Assembly (NCBI GenBank): GCA_051293835.1
Contig: JBPKMA010000001.1
Location: 341,788 to 405,787, forward strand
Length of the DNA stretch: 64,000 nt
Source: DATLZU01 sp051293835
GTDB taxonomy: Bacteria > Nitrospirota > Nitrospiria > Nitrospirales > Nitrospiraceae
Direction of reading: 5' to 3'
Position 1 is the stretch's first letter, and every line of letters starts with the position of its first letter. This document shows positions 7,783 to 14,859 of the stretch, one piece after another. The notes beneath the pieces are model-generated. The model ran no database searches. It was not told the DNA's origin and saw nothing but the letters and a program-made list of their open reading frames with translations. The position numbers were made by a program, and so were the translations under genes.

Positions 7783-8814
7783 ATGAAGGCGGTCGTCTTT
7801 CACGAGCATGGCGGGCCGGAGAAATTGACCTTTGAAGAGGTGCCCACGCCGAGGATGGGGCCGGAGGAAGTATTGGTTCGCGTCAAAGCCTGCGCGTTGA
7901 ACCATCTGGACATCTGGATCCGCCAAGGCATTCCGGCGTACCAGATTCCGCTCCCCCATATCTCCGGGTCGGATGTGGCCGGGGTTGTGGAAGCGGTGGG
8001 GGAGCGGGTCGAGGGTGTCGCCGTCGGAAGTCGGGTTTTTGTCTCGCCCGGTTTGAGTTGTTGGCGATGCGAGCAATGTCTCGCAGGACGGGATAATCTG
8101 TGCCCGACATACGGCATCCTCGGTGCGAAGGTAGACGGGGGTTATGCGGAGTTCGTCGCCGTGCCTGCTCGGAATGTCTTACCCATCCCCGACGGGTTGA
8201 CCTTCGAACAGGCCGCTGCCTTTCCGCTCGTGTCTGTGACGGCGTGGCATATGTTGTTCACCTTGGCCGGTCTCAAACCAGGCGAGACGGTTCTGGTCAT
8301 GGGAGCGGGAAGCGGAGTCGGCAGCATGGCCGTCCAAATGGCCAAACTCGTCGGCGCGCGCGTCATTACGACCGTAGGGTCCGAGGACAAAATCGCCAAG
8401 GCGAAGGAACTCGGCGCGGACGAGGTGATTCAGCACTCCAGCGAGGAGGTCGCGGCGCGGGTGAAGGTACTCACCGGAGGGCGCGGCGTGGACGTGGTGT
8501 TCGAGCATATCGGGCCCGCAGTCTGGGAAACCTGCCTGCACGCGATGACCAGAGGCGGTCGGCTGGTTACTTGCGGCGCGACGACCGGCGGCGAAGTGAA
8601 ACTGGATCTCCGCTATTTGTTTTCGCGGCAACTGACGGTGAAAGGCTCGTACATGGGCACGCGAGCTGAGTTGCTCGCCGCTGCTGCGCTGATCGGACAG
8701 GGCAAACTCCGCCCGATCATCGACCGGATCTATCCGCTTCGGGATGCCCGCGCGGCGCAGGAACAACTCCTGAGCCGGCGGGTCTTTGGTAAAATCGTGT
8801 TGAAAGTGGAATAG
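7783..8814 (+). CDS. zinc-type alcohol dehydrogenase / quinone oxidoreductase family protein
   Basis: A 343-residue medium-chain dehydrogenase/reductase. The N-terminal GroES-like domain (MKAVVFHEHGGPEKL, VKACALNHLDIW) is followed by a Rossmann domain with VLVMGAGSGVGSMAVQMAK near residue 170. Structural-zinc cysteines are present at C93, C96, C99 and C107 (SCWRCEQCLAGRDNLC). The usual GHExxG catalytic-zinc segment reads GSDVAG, as in quinone-oxidoreductase-like members. This mixed pattern leaves it open whether a catalytic zinc is bound. Substrate is unknown and no operon partner is evident; the start has GAGGGAGCG upstream. Confidence 0.85.
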   Translation: MKAVVFHEHGGPEKLTFEEVPTPRMGPEEVLVRVKACALNHLDIWIRQGIPAYQIPLPHISGSDVAGVVEAVGERVEGVAVGSRVFVSPGLSCWRCEQCLAGRDNLCPTYGILGAKVDGGYAEFVAVPARNVLPIPDGLTFEQAAAFPLVSVTAWHMLFTLAGLKPGETVLVMGAGSGVGSMAVQMAKLVGARVITTVGSEDKIAKAKELGADEVIQHSSEEVAARVKVLTGGRGVDVVFEHIGPAVWETCLHAMTRGGRLVTCGATTGGEVKLDLRYLFSRQLTVKGSYMGTRAELLAAAALIGQGKLRPIIDRIYPLRDARAAQEQLLSRRVFGKIVLKVE

Positions 8815-8869
8815 TGGAATAGGCGCTGCGAATTCGAGCGGGCGCCTTCTACAAAGGAGGATCTCATCC

Positions 8870-9271
8870 ATGTCGACCGTGGGGCAGATCATGCGAAAAG
8901 ATCCCAAACGGATTCCTTACACTGCGTCGGTGCAGGAGGCGGCCAAGAAGATGCGAGATGAACGCATCGGCTCGCTGCTGGTGGAGAAAAACGGTGATCT
9001 CGTGGGCATTGTCACCGATACCGACGTGGTGCGACGGGCGGTCGCGGGAGGCGCAGATCTCAACACACTGACCGTGCAGGACATCATGACCAGCCCAATC
9101 GCCACGATCGAGGCGATGCGGACCGTGCAGGACGCTCACGATATGATGGGCGATCTGGGCGTGCGGCATTTGGGTGTGACCGAACAGGGCAAGTTGGTGG
9201 GGTTGATCTCCGTGCGAGACCTGCTGGTGTTTTATAAGCGGGTGTCTGAGCCGAAGATTGTGCAGGACTAA
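8870..9271 (+). CDS. CBS-pair protein, copy 1
   Basis: A 133-residue protein made of two CBS motifs and almost nothing else. CBS1 runs about residues 5-60 (MRKDPKRIPYTASVQEAAKKM, VGIVTDTDVVRRAV) and CBS2 about 70-125 (DIMTSPIATIEAM, LGVRHLGVTEQGKLVGLISVRDLL). Such proteins bind adenine nucleotides or SAM and sense energy state; the ligand cannot be told from sequence. A strong AAAGGAGGA Shine-Dalgarno sequence precedes the ATG. It is a clear paralogue of the CBS protein between cobA-hemD and hemB at 34.3 kb. Confidence 0.88.
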   Translation: MSTVGQIMRKDPKRIPYTASVQEAAKKMRDERIGSLLVEKNGDLVGIVTDTDVVRRAVAGGADLNTLTVQDIMTSPIATIEAMRTVQDAHDMMGDLGVRHLGVTEQGKLVGLISVRDLLVFYKRVSEPKIVQD

Positions 9272-9313
9272 CGGAAAACAAGAGCCGGTGTGTTATTGGG
9301 GGCGATGTGGCAG

Positions 9314-9859
9314 TCACTTGTTGATCTCTCTGATCAGATGCCCCAGCTCCGGCAGGATTAATTTTTCCATCGCGAGCCGTACGGCATTCACTGAGCCGGG
9401 CGTGGAGAACAGGACCCGTCCATGCACGATGCCCGCGGTGGCCCGGCTGAGCATGGCGGGTGAGCCGATTTCCTGATAGGTCAGGTAGCGGAACAGTTCG
9501 CCAAATCCGTCCAAGCGCTTTTCCAATATGTTTTCGACTGCTTCGAATGTCGAATCGCGCCGTGAAATCCCGGTCCCGCCGTTAATGATGATCGCCTGAA
9601 CCTCCTCGTTCATCACGCCACTTTCGATGCTCGCCCTGATTTGTCCCGGCTCGTCCTTGACGAGTTGATAGGCGACGACTTCGTGTCCTTGGTCTTTCAA
9701 AAGGCGCATGATGAGTTGACCACTCTCGTCGGTCTCCGGCGTGCGCGTGTCGCTACAGGTAATGACTAAACACCCGACTCGGCGAGGAGCGTGAATCTTG
9801 TGTTCCTGGTAGGAAGGCGTGCTCACAAGGCGAATCCAGCGGGAGGCACTCAGCTCCAA
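9314..9859 (-). CDS. moaB: MoaB/Mog-type molybdenum cofactor biosynthesis protein
   Basis: A 181-residue protein of the MoaB/MogA family, which adenylylates molybdopterin before metal insertion. Diagnostic segments are VGCLVITCSDTRTPETDESG, AYQLVKDEPGQIR, IINGGTGISRRDST and LFSTPGSVNAVRLAMEKL. The gene overlaps the end of the upstream ferredoxin-like gene by 10 bp, implying translational coupling. Residues 1-25 precede the conserved core and a later start cannot be excluded. Molybdenum cofactor would serve molybdoenzymes encoded elsewhere. MoaB and MogA are hard to separate by eye. Confidence 0.88.
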   Translation of the reverse strand: MELSASRWIRLVSTPSYQEHKIHAPRRVGCLVITCSDTRTPETDESGQLIMRLLKDQGHEVVAYQLVKDEPGQIRASIESGVMNEEVQAIIINGGTGISRRDSTFEAVENILEKRLDGFGELFRYLTYQEIGSPAMLSRATAGIVHGRVLFSTPGSVNAVRLAMEKLILPELGHLIREINK

Positions 9860-10176
9860 ACAGCGTCGGGATTGAGTTTCTGGACGGGCGTGCCCTTGCC
9901 GATATGATCGTCGAGAATGGCCGGCACGTCGGCCTCTGTCACTTTGGAGTACCAGGTGCCGTCAGGATACACTACCACGGTGGGGCCGTGTTCACAGGGA
10001 CCCAAGCAGGCGGATCCGGTAACCAAGACCTGACCAGGTTGATAGCCACGCTCCATCAGTCCCATATTGAGGGCCATCAGGATATTGGCTGATCCTGCTA
10101 TTCCGCAAGAAGGTTTCGGATGCCCAGGCGGACGGGAATTGGTGCAGACTATAATGTGATATTTGGGCTTCGGCAT
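9850..10176 (-). CDS. thioredoxin-like [2Fe-2S] ferredoxin
   Basis: A 108-residue single-domain ferredoxin of the thioredoxin-fold (NuoE-like/Shethna) type. Four cysteines match the cluster ligands: C11 and C24 (CTNSRPPGHPKPSC), then C57 and C61 (SACLGPCEHGP). The TVVVYPDGTWYSKVTEADVPAILDDHI segment is typical of the family. Role is electron carriage with an unidentified partner. GAGGAG precedes the start. It lies first in a two-gene unit with moaB (10-bp overlap), 57 bp after the gamma-glutamylcyclotransferase-like gene. Confidence 0.88.
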   Translation of the reverse strand: MPKPKYHIIVCTNSRPPGHPKPSCGIAGSANILMALNMGLMERGYQPGQVLVTGSACLGPCEHGPTVVVYPDGTWYSKVTEADVPAILDDHIGKGTPVQKLNPDAVWS

Positions 10177-10233
10177 GGGGGTCTCCTCTTCTCAAAAGCC
10201 AATCGTTGGAAATTAACACATCATAACCGGTTG

Positions 10234-10677
10234 TTATCGCGGCATGTAGGATTTCCACTGTTCGACGCATTCATCGGGCAGCTTCCAGTGTTTAATGCCT
10301 TTCATCACCCAGTCCAGATAATGTTCCTTGGGCTTGAATTTCCCGATTGGCGTTGCTGTGTGTGTGGTGACGAGCACTTTCTCGCCTTCTTCTGTAATCA
10401 CGGTGACCGGAAGATGCCGAAAGGCTCCGGGTGGGACGTCGCCTTCGAATTCATCCATAAGCTTCAAGTCTTCGTCTGTGATCTCCACCACGATGCCCCA
10501 GACTTTTTCTCCGGGAGAGGGGACTGCGCTGGCGAGGCCACAGCGCCATTGGGAAGACCACCGGCAGAACTGAATGGTGTGATCGGGCAGGTAGGCTTTA
10601 AAAAGAAACTGATGTTCCGGCGCGCGCCGTTTCAGTTGAGTGGGATTTAGGTTGTCGGCATAGACGAAAAGTTTCAT
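10234..10677 (-). CDS. gamma-glutamylcyclotransferase-like (AIG2/GGCT) protein
   Basis: A 147-residue GGCT/AIG2-fold protein. It starts MKLFVYADNLNPTQLKRRAP, where the usual YG.NM/L..... loop is recognisable. It has VWGIVVEITDEDLKLMDEFEG, whose acidic residues include the likely catalytic glutamate (E of EFEG), then FRHLPVTVITEEGEKVLVTTH. Related enzymes release 5-oxoproline from gamma-glutamyl peptides, or act on gamma-glutamylamines. The real substrate is unknown. It may be first in the unit reading on to the ferredoxin and moaB. Confidence 0.8.
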   Translation of the reverse strand: MKLFVYADNLNPTQLKRRAPEHQFLFKAYLPDHTIQFCRWSSQWRCGLASAVPSPGEKVWGIVVEITDEDLKLMDEFEGDVPPGAFRHLPVTVITEEGEKVLVTTHTATPIGKFKPKEHYLDWVMKGIKHWKLPDECVEQWKSYMPR

Positions 10678-10828
10678 GCGCGCTTACATCTGAATGGATT
10701 TTCTGAACCGAGTGAGGTACTTGTAGCATATCCGCTCGTCGGATTGTCAAGTCGAGGCCCGCTCTCGTTACAGCGAGTCCCAGCGATCTGTGGCTTGCTG
10801 GGCGAGAAAGAGCTGCAAGGAGCTGGCA

Positions 10829-10858
10829 TTGACTTCCGGCTTCGACAGGCCCTATGCT
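10829..10858 (+). promoter_or_regulatory. predicted strong promoter for a candidate RNA
   Basis: TTGACT at 10829-10834, an 18-bp spacer and TATGCT at 10853-10858. Expected initiation near 10865 is two bases before a long hairpin begins at 10867. Confidence 0.45.
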
Positions 10859-10864
10859 AGCACG

Positions 10865-11080
10865 ATGAATTCTGGTCGGGTGTTGTTCGGGGAGAGCCGG
10901 TACCCGGAACCTTGGCTTCCTCGTCCGGCAAACTGGTTTCCGACCGAATTCAGCGAGAGCGGTAGGCCTTAATCGAGCCCAACCGTTTGTTCCGGAAAGC
11001 GGTCAGATAAGAAATCGCCCGTGTGAGCCCATCCTGCTGCGGAATCGTGACGCCGAAACGGCTCGATTCTTTTCTTTCAT
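10865..11080 (+). ncRNA. candidate structured RNA with two long hairpins and a T-rich end
   Basis: No convincing gene lies in the 425 bp from 10678 to 11102. Hairpin 1 is closed by GAATTC (10867-10872) with GAATTC (10946-10951) and GGTCGG (10874-10879) with CCGACC (10940-10945). Inside, CGG/CCG (10888-10890 with 10925-10927) and AGCC/GGCT (10895-10898 with 10914-10917) continue a rod. Hairpin 2 is closed by AATCGAGCC (10971-10979) with GGCTCGATT (11060-11068), GTTT (10985-10988) with AAAC (11056-11059) and TTCCG (10990-10994) with CGGAA (11040-11044). ATTCTTTTCTTTC follows directly, like an intrinsic terminator. A promoter-like sequence initiates just before hairpin 1. I find no tmRNA tag, RNase P or SRP core motif. 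It could be an unusual 6S RNA, a leader of the next gene, or a new RNA. Confidence 0.42.
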
Positions 11081-11102
11081 TCTGTCGAAACGCTAACTGG
11101 CT

Positions 11103-11597
11103 TTGACTGTCCAGCCTTCTTCCGCTCCTTCTTCAGAATCCTCTCGGCCGTGGATCAGAACGATCCACTACATCGGGTACAGTCTGCTGGTCGCCGGGGG
11201 CCTGGCCTATTGGTGGCTCAAGCCAGCTTCCTTGAACCCCGTGGCTGATCCGCGTGCGGCGGAAGCCATTGCGTTGGTGCAGACGCATCGGGCGCAAGGG
11301 GCGCCGACAATCTTGCAGGCCTTGACCGAGCACGTGCGTGCTAAGAAGGCGCGGGGCGAAGGCGTGTATTTGGGGGAGTGGCGGGTGCAGCGGCTGGAGG
11401 GCGATCTCTATGAAGTGCGAGTCACGATGCGGGAACAAGGACAGAATCAGTGGTTCGAACGGGAATTGATTTGGCATGCCAACCTGGCAACCAAGCGTGT
11501 CAACGCGGCGTCCCTTCCGGCAGATGGGTACATGCCTGCCGATGTCACACCCGGGGCTCCAATGCGGTCGCCGTTCTCACCGGGAGATGGGCAGTGA
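11103..11597 (+). CDS. hypothetical single-pass membrane-anchored protein
   Basis: A 164-residue protein of unknown function. The N-terminus is serine/proline rich, residues about 20-40 (IHYIGYSLLVAGGLAYWWL) form one membrane helix, and the rest is a soluble domain with a beta-rich section (GVYLGEWRVQRLEGDLYEVRVTMRE) and a proline-rich tail. The start is uncertain. TTG at 11103 is the first possible codon and no Shine-Dalgarno sequence is obvious. The 3' end overlaps the convergent Rieske gene by 21 bp. It begins 23 bp after the T-rich end of the candidate RNA. Confidence 0.6.
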   Translation: MTVQPSSAPSSESSRPWIRTIHYIGYSLLVAGGLAYWWLKPASLNPVADPRAAEAIALVQTHRAQGAPTILQALTEHVRAKKARGEGVYLGEWRVQRLEGDLYEVRVTMREQGQNQWFERELIWHANLATKRVNAASLPADGYMPADVTPGAPMRSPFSPGDGQ

Positions 11598-11897
11598 CAC
11601 TTTGATCACGTTTTCTTCTACCTGCACCTTGTAGCAGGCAACCTTGAAATCGGGATTGTCCACCCGCACGCCAGTCCGCACATTGAACCGCCAGCCATGC
11701 CAGGGACATTCCACGATCTCACCCGCCAAGGCTCCTTCGCCTAACGGTCCGCCTGCGTGGGGACAGGAATTGTCGAGCGCGTAGACGATCCCGTCCACGT
11801 TGAACAGGGCCACCAGCATTCCGCCTTCTGCTTCGACCGAAAGGCAAGAGCCGGGTTCCAGATCGCTGAGCTTCGCCACCGAAACGAATTTCATCAT
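11577..11897 (-). CDS. Rieske [2Fe-2S] ferredoxin-type protein
   Basis: A 106-residue soluble Rieske protein. Cluster ligands are C45 and H47 (SCPHAGGPL) and C64 and H67 (CPWHGWRF). The final part carries the GVRVDNPDFKVACYKVQVEENVIKV strand pattern typical of the small NirD/ferredoxin-like group. There is no membrane anchor, so it is probably cytoplasmic. It may be an electron carrier or a subunit for an oxygenase or reductase encoded elsewhere. Two adjacent ATG codons can start it. It overlaps the tail of the convergent membrane protein gene. Confidence 0.9.
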   Translation of the reverse strand: MMKFVSVAKLSDLEPGSCLSVEAEGGMLVALFNVDGIVYALDNSCPHAGGPLGEGALAGEIVECPWHGWRFNVRTGVRVDNPDFKVACYKVQVEENVIKVSLPISR

Positions 11898-12085
11898 CGC
11901 CGCTGGATTCTCCTTCGTAGCTCCACGCTTGAGCCGCTAGGCCCTGGCCTGAGAGGGGAGATCGGCTCTGGTTTGCTCCATCTGCCTTCCAGCTTGATCT
12001 GATTCTCCGGTTGTGGCATACACAAAGGCTGGCAGGTGGCCCAGCCGTGGCTGCCAAGACCGGGAGGATGGGGTAAGGAGTTCTC

Positions 12086-12631
12086 ATGGAAATGACGTTG
12101 TTGCTTAACGCGACTTACGAACCGCTGCGGGTCATCAATTGGCAGAGAGCTATTACTCTGCTCTGGCAGGGCAAGGTGGAAGTCCTGGAGGAATATGACC
12201 GCGACATTCATGGGGTGTCGATTTCGATCAAGTTGCCGGCTGTCATGCGGCTGCTCAAGCTGGTCCGGCTGAAAGACAGCCATAGAGCTGTCAAGTTCTC
12301 TCGCATCAACATCTTCACCCGTGACGGCTATACCTGCCAGTACTGCAACCAGAAGTTCCGCACCGAAGATCTGACTTTTGATCACGTCGTACCGATCGCC
12401 AAGGGTGGGAAAAAGACCTGGGAGAACATCGTCACAGCCTGCTGGCGCTGCAACAACAAGAAAAGCGGACGGACGCCAGAAGAGGCTGGGATGCGGCTCA
12501 TCAAGAAGCCAGTCAAACCTAAGTGGAACCCGGTGCTTACGATCACCATCGGCATCCGCAATACGCCGGAAAGTTGGCGCGACTACTTATACTGGAACAT
12601 GGAGTTAGACGCCGATCCGGCGGAAGCGTAG
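12086..12631 (+). CDS. HNH endonuclease family protein
   Basis: A 181-residue HNH protein. The N-terminal about 70 residues (LLLNATYEPLRVINWQRAITLLWQGKVEVLEEYD) are characteristic of the widespread stand-alone HNH family found in many bacterial chromosomes. The nuclease core follows: CQYCNQKF (zinc cysteines), LTFDHVVPIAKGGKKTWENIV, then ACWRCNNKKSGRTPEEAGM. So a zinc-ribbon HNH finger with D-H, N and the second CxxC is complete. The cellular role is not established; the common presence in non-phage contexts suggests a housekeeping or repair role. No toxin partner, integrase or phage gene is adjacent. A GTAAGGAG sequence lies before the start. Confidence 0.9.
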   Translation: MEMTLLLNATYEPLRVINWQRAITLLWQGKVEVLEEYDRDIHGVSISIKLPAVMRLLKLVRLKDSHRAVKFSRINIFTRDGYTCQYCNQKFRTEDLTFDHVVPIAKGGKKTWENIVTACWRCNNKKSGRTPEEAGMRLIKKPVKPKWNPVLTITIGIRNTPESWRDYLYWNMELDADPAEA

Positions 12632-12636
12632 AAAAG

Positions 12637-12729
12637 TCAAATGAGGGATGTGGAATCAGGAACTGTAGACGAGGACGCGCGAAAGGGGATTCCTCATCTC
12701 CACTCCTATCCTAACTCCTCATTCCCTCC
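12637..12729. repeat. decayed repeat-like intergenic sequence
   Basis: Between convergent genes, ATGAGGGATG near the left end is followed by GATTCCTCAT and CTCCTCATTCC near the right end. These resemble the inverted repeat at 7711-7747. The match is partial and found by eye. Confidence 0.2.
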
Positions 12730-12733
12730 CAGG

Positions 12734-13186
12734 TCAGTACTGCTTATCGATCATGATCTCCACATCACGTCCACCGACGAGGGTGGGGTTCTTGCCGTAT
12801 TTCCCCTCGAGATCCCCTGGTTGAGGCGGTCCTGCTTGGCCATCCCGATCCAGCCGTGCAATCACATCCACCATCCCGCGTAATTCCGCTCCCGGCATCA
12901 TCAGGTCCGCATTCGTGATTTCGAACTCCACCGGGAACTTGGGGTTGTCGATCCGCTTTACCGCGAGGGGACGCGGCGCGCCTTGCGGTCGGCGCACGAT
13001 GACGAACAGCACGTCAGTCGGCCGCACTTGATCCGCCAGCGCCGGTGCGATAGTGATGCGTCCAGCGATGACACTTGATCCGCCTTGCCGCTCGCAACTG
13101 TGGGCCAGACCTAGCCACGCGGCGATACCGGCCAGAGCAATGATCCCGGCGGCCATGCCAAATACGCCCGGTGAATAGTTTGCCAC
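12734..13186 (-). CDS. membrane-anchored protein with CcmI/CycH C-terminal-like domain
   Basis: A 150-residue protein. Residues about 8-28 form an N-terminal membrane anchor. The remainder looks like the C-terminal domain of the cytochrome c biogenesis factor CcmI/CycH: GRITIAPALADQVRPTDVLFVIVRRPQGAPRPLAVKRI, MMPGAELRGMVDVIARLDRDGQAGPPQPGDLEGKY. In CcmI this Ig-like domain follows TPR repeats and helps present apocytochrome c; here the TPR part is absent and the domain stands alone. The start is GTG with AGGAGG upstream. No other ccm gene adjoins. It may have a role in cytochrome c maturation or have been recruited for another exported protein. Confidence 0.7.
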   Translation of the reverse strand: MANYSPGVFGMAAGIIALAGIAAWLGLAHSCERQGGSSVIAGRITIAPALADQVRPTDVLFVIVRRPQGAPRPLAVKRIDNPKFPVEFEITNADLMMPGAELRGMVDVIARLDRDGQAGPPQPGDLEGKYGKNPTLVGGRDVEIMIDKQY

Positions 13187-13517
13187 GTTCCAACTGCCTC
13201 CTGTTGTGTAAAAAATAGGTGTCAGCGAGCAGTTCTCAATTTCACTCCACGGTTTCCACTGCTCTTCCCAGGTGGGAGAGGAAGAATGCTCTGGGCATCA
13301 GTCGCGCTTCTCGGTGCTAATGGGTTCATGCTTAGGTCAACAAAGGCGCGCCACGCGCACAACGTCCTGCTGGGCAATCAGCCGGGCTTTCCAAGGAGTC
13401 CGCGCATTATACTGAGCCGAGGCGAGGCGGAAAAGAGGCCGCGAACGGTTCGGTTTACGCCCCGCAAGACGCTATTGTAAGATACGCGCGCTACTGTTGC
13501 GAATGAGAGGAGGCGCG
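13187..13517. other. intergenic stretch, no supported gene
   Basis: This 331-bp region separates divergent genes. It holds an AGGAGG for the minus-strand gene at its left edge and AGAGGAGG for the dehydrogenase gene at its right edge. A 64-codon plus-strand frame from 13286 has GGAGAGGAAG upstream but no natural-looking protein sequence. I see no hairpin-T-run, tRNA or clear promoter. Confidence 0.4.
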
Positions 13518-14147
13518 ATGACGGCAAATCCTGGATTCCCAATCTCATTGGACGTCAAAGGGTGGCCCTGCCTTGTGCTGGGCGGTGACGACGAAGCCGC
13601 GGAAAAAACCTTGCGGTTGCTGGACGCCGGAGCCAAAGTCACGGTGGTGAACCCGACGCTCAACGACACGCTGCGCAAGTTGACGGCCTCAGCCAAGGTC
13701 ATCCACCGAGTTCGCCTGTTTAGGACGACCGACGTGGAAAGCGTCATCCTCGTGTTGAACACACTCCGCGGCGACCGTGACTTTGCCAGGTCGTTGCTGG
13801 ACTTGGCGCGTGAACGACGGTTTCTCGTGTGGTCGATTGATGAGCCGACCCTGTCGAATGTCATGATGCCGGCGGTGGTGAGCCGCGGCCATCTGCGCGT
13901 GGCGATCAGCACCAGCGGCGTCTCCCCGGCGCTCGCTAGCCGGTTGCGGCAGGATCTGGAGCAGATCTTCGGAGAGGAGTTCACAGCGTTCCTGGACTGG
14001 CTGGCTGATCTGCGCGATGAGACCAAAGCGGCCGAGGCCGACGCCGAGAAGCGGCGACTGTTGTTGCGCGAGGCTGTCAATGGCTTTAAGTTCACCGGAA
14101 CCATTGAATATCCTAAGGTCTGGCTGGAGCAGCGGCAGAAGGCGTAA
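13518..14147 (+). CDS. precorrin-2 dehydrogenase / sirohydrochlorin ferrochelatase-type protein
   Basis: About 209 residues of the CysG N-terminal / Met8p / SirC family, which oxidises precorrin-2 to sirohydrochlorin with NAD+. Some members also insert iron to make siroheme. The Rossmann start reads ISLDVKGWPCLVLGGDDEAAEKTLRLLDAGAKVTVV, then SNVMMPAVVSRGHLRVAISTSGVSPALASRLRQDLEQIF, both typical. The usual GGGxVA is GGDDEA here. The ATG at 13518 is chosen because AGAGGAGG sits 4-5 nt upstream; a TTG at 13497 is the alternative. It uses the product of the CobA part of the fusion at 32.7 kb, giving siroheme or feeding heme d1 or cobalamin. Confidence 0.88.
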   Translation: MTANPGFPISLDVKGWPCLVLGGDDEAAEKTLRLLDAGAKVTVVNPTLNDTLRKLTASAKVIHRVRLFRTTDVESVILVLNTLRGDRDFARSLLDLARERRFLVWSIDEPTLSNVMMPAVVSRGHLRVAISTSGVSPALASRLRQDLEQIFGEEFTAFLDWLADLRDETKAAEADAEKRRLLLREAVNGFKFTGTIEYPKVWLEQRQKA

Positions 14148-14248
14148 GGCATAGCTCGTGATGGGTCGCGCGTGAAGCCTGTTAGGGATAGGAGACGGCT
14201 CAAACTGGCCGCTGATACCTGATACCACGCAAAGGAGCGTTTCCCGAC

Positions 14249-14560
14249 ATGGTCTTGCTCGAATTCAGTATGTCGCCGCTCGGCAAAGGTGAGAGCGTCG
14301 GTAAGTACGTCGCGCGCTCTCTGGATATCATTGATAAGAGCGGTGTGGAGTATCGTCTCAATCCGATGGGTACGGTTCTGGAGGGAGAATGGGATGAGGT
14401 ATTCAACGTCGTGAAACAATGCTTCGAGCGGATGAAGAAGGACTGCAACCGTATCTCCTGTACGATCAAAGTCGACTACCGCAAGGGCCACAAGGGCCGC
14501 CTCACCAGCAAAGTCGTGAGCGTGGAAAAGCATCTCAAACGGAAACTGAAGACTTCCTGA
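14249..14560 (+). CDS. MTH1187 family thiamine-binding protein
   Basis: A 103-residue ferredoxin-like-fold protein of the MTH1187/YkoF-related family: VLLEFSMSPLGKGESVGKYVARSLDIIDKSGVEYRLNPMGTVLEG is the family signature, followed by EVFNVVKQCFERMKKDCNRISCTIKVDYRKGHKG. Members form tetramers; thiamine binding is known for some. The function here is not established. AAAGGAGCG lies 9 nt upstream of the ATG. It is about 100 bp downstream of the precorrin-2 dehydrogenase gene and may be co-transcribed. Confidence 0.88.
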   Translation: MVLLEFSMSPLGKGESVGKYVARSLDIIDKSGVEYRLNPMGTVLEGEWDEVFNVVKQCFERMKKDCNRISCTIKVDYRKGHKGRLTSKVVSVEKHLKRKLKTS

Positions 14561-14859
14561 CGGATCAGGAATGCAGTGCTGGGGTGGGGCCTGCTCTGCT
14601 TAGGCGGATGATGAGCCGGTTCTGTGCTGCAAATTGCGCGCGTTCACCCGTTGCTGGGCCCTATTTCGGTTTTTCAGAGCCATAGGTAGTCTGCCGACAT
14701 GCCGGTCGCTGTGCTTGTTGTGCGATCTGCGGTCCGCGCGAGTGGAAGGTGAGCAACTCCCGAACGAACGAGTTCTGTTGCCACTCGGATGCGAGGATTC
14801 TATCCGGTCGAGCCGGAGCGCCTGAACAAGGTTGAACCAGTCGTCCCGCTTCCCTGCTC
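14561..14859. other. intergenic stretch, nothing recognised
   Basis: About 300 bp between the convergent thiamine-binding and mlaD genes. Short open frames exist but none has a start signal plus protein-like composition. I see no convincing terminator or RNA. Confidence 0.35.

Noticed and set aside
10865..10951. SRP (4.5S) RNA or cobalamin riboswitch as explanation of hairpin 1
   Set aside because: The conserved SRP GGAA tetraloop domain and the B12-box GCCACTG are not present.
10790..10972. 60-codon plus-strand frame in the gap before the membrane protein
   Set aside because: No Shine-Dalgarno sequence, composition is not protein-like, and the bases are better explained by the promoter and hairpin structure.
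13286..13480. 64-codon frame with GGAGAGGAAG upstream
   Set aside because: The start signal looks fair, but the protein is basic and low in structure with no recognisable domain, and it runs to the next gene's edge.
13472..14533. 353-codon antisense frame over precorrin-2 dehydrogenase and the thiamine-binding gene
   Set aside because: Serine/arginine-rich shadow frame crossing two clear genes.
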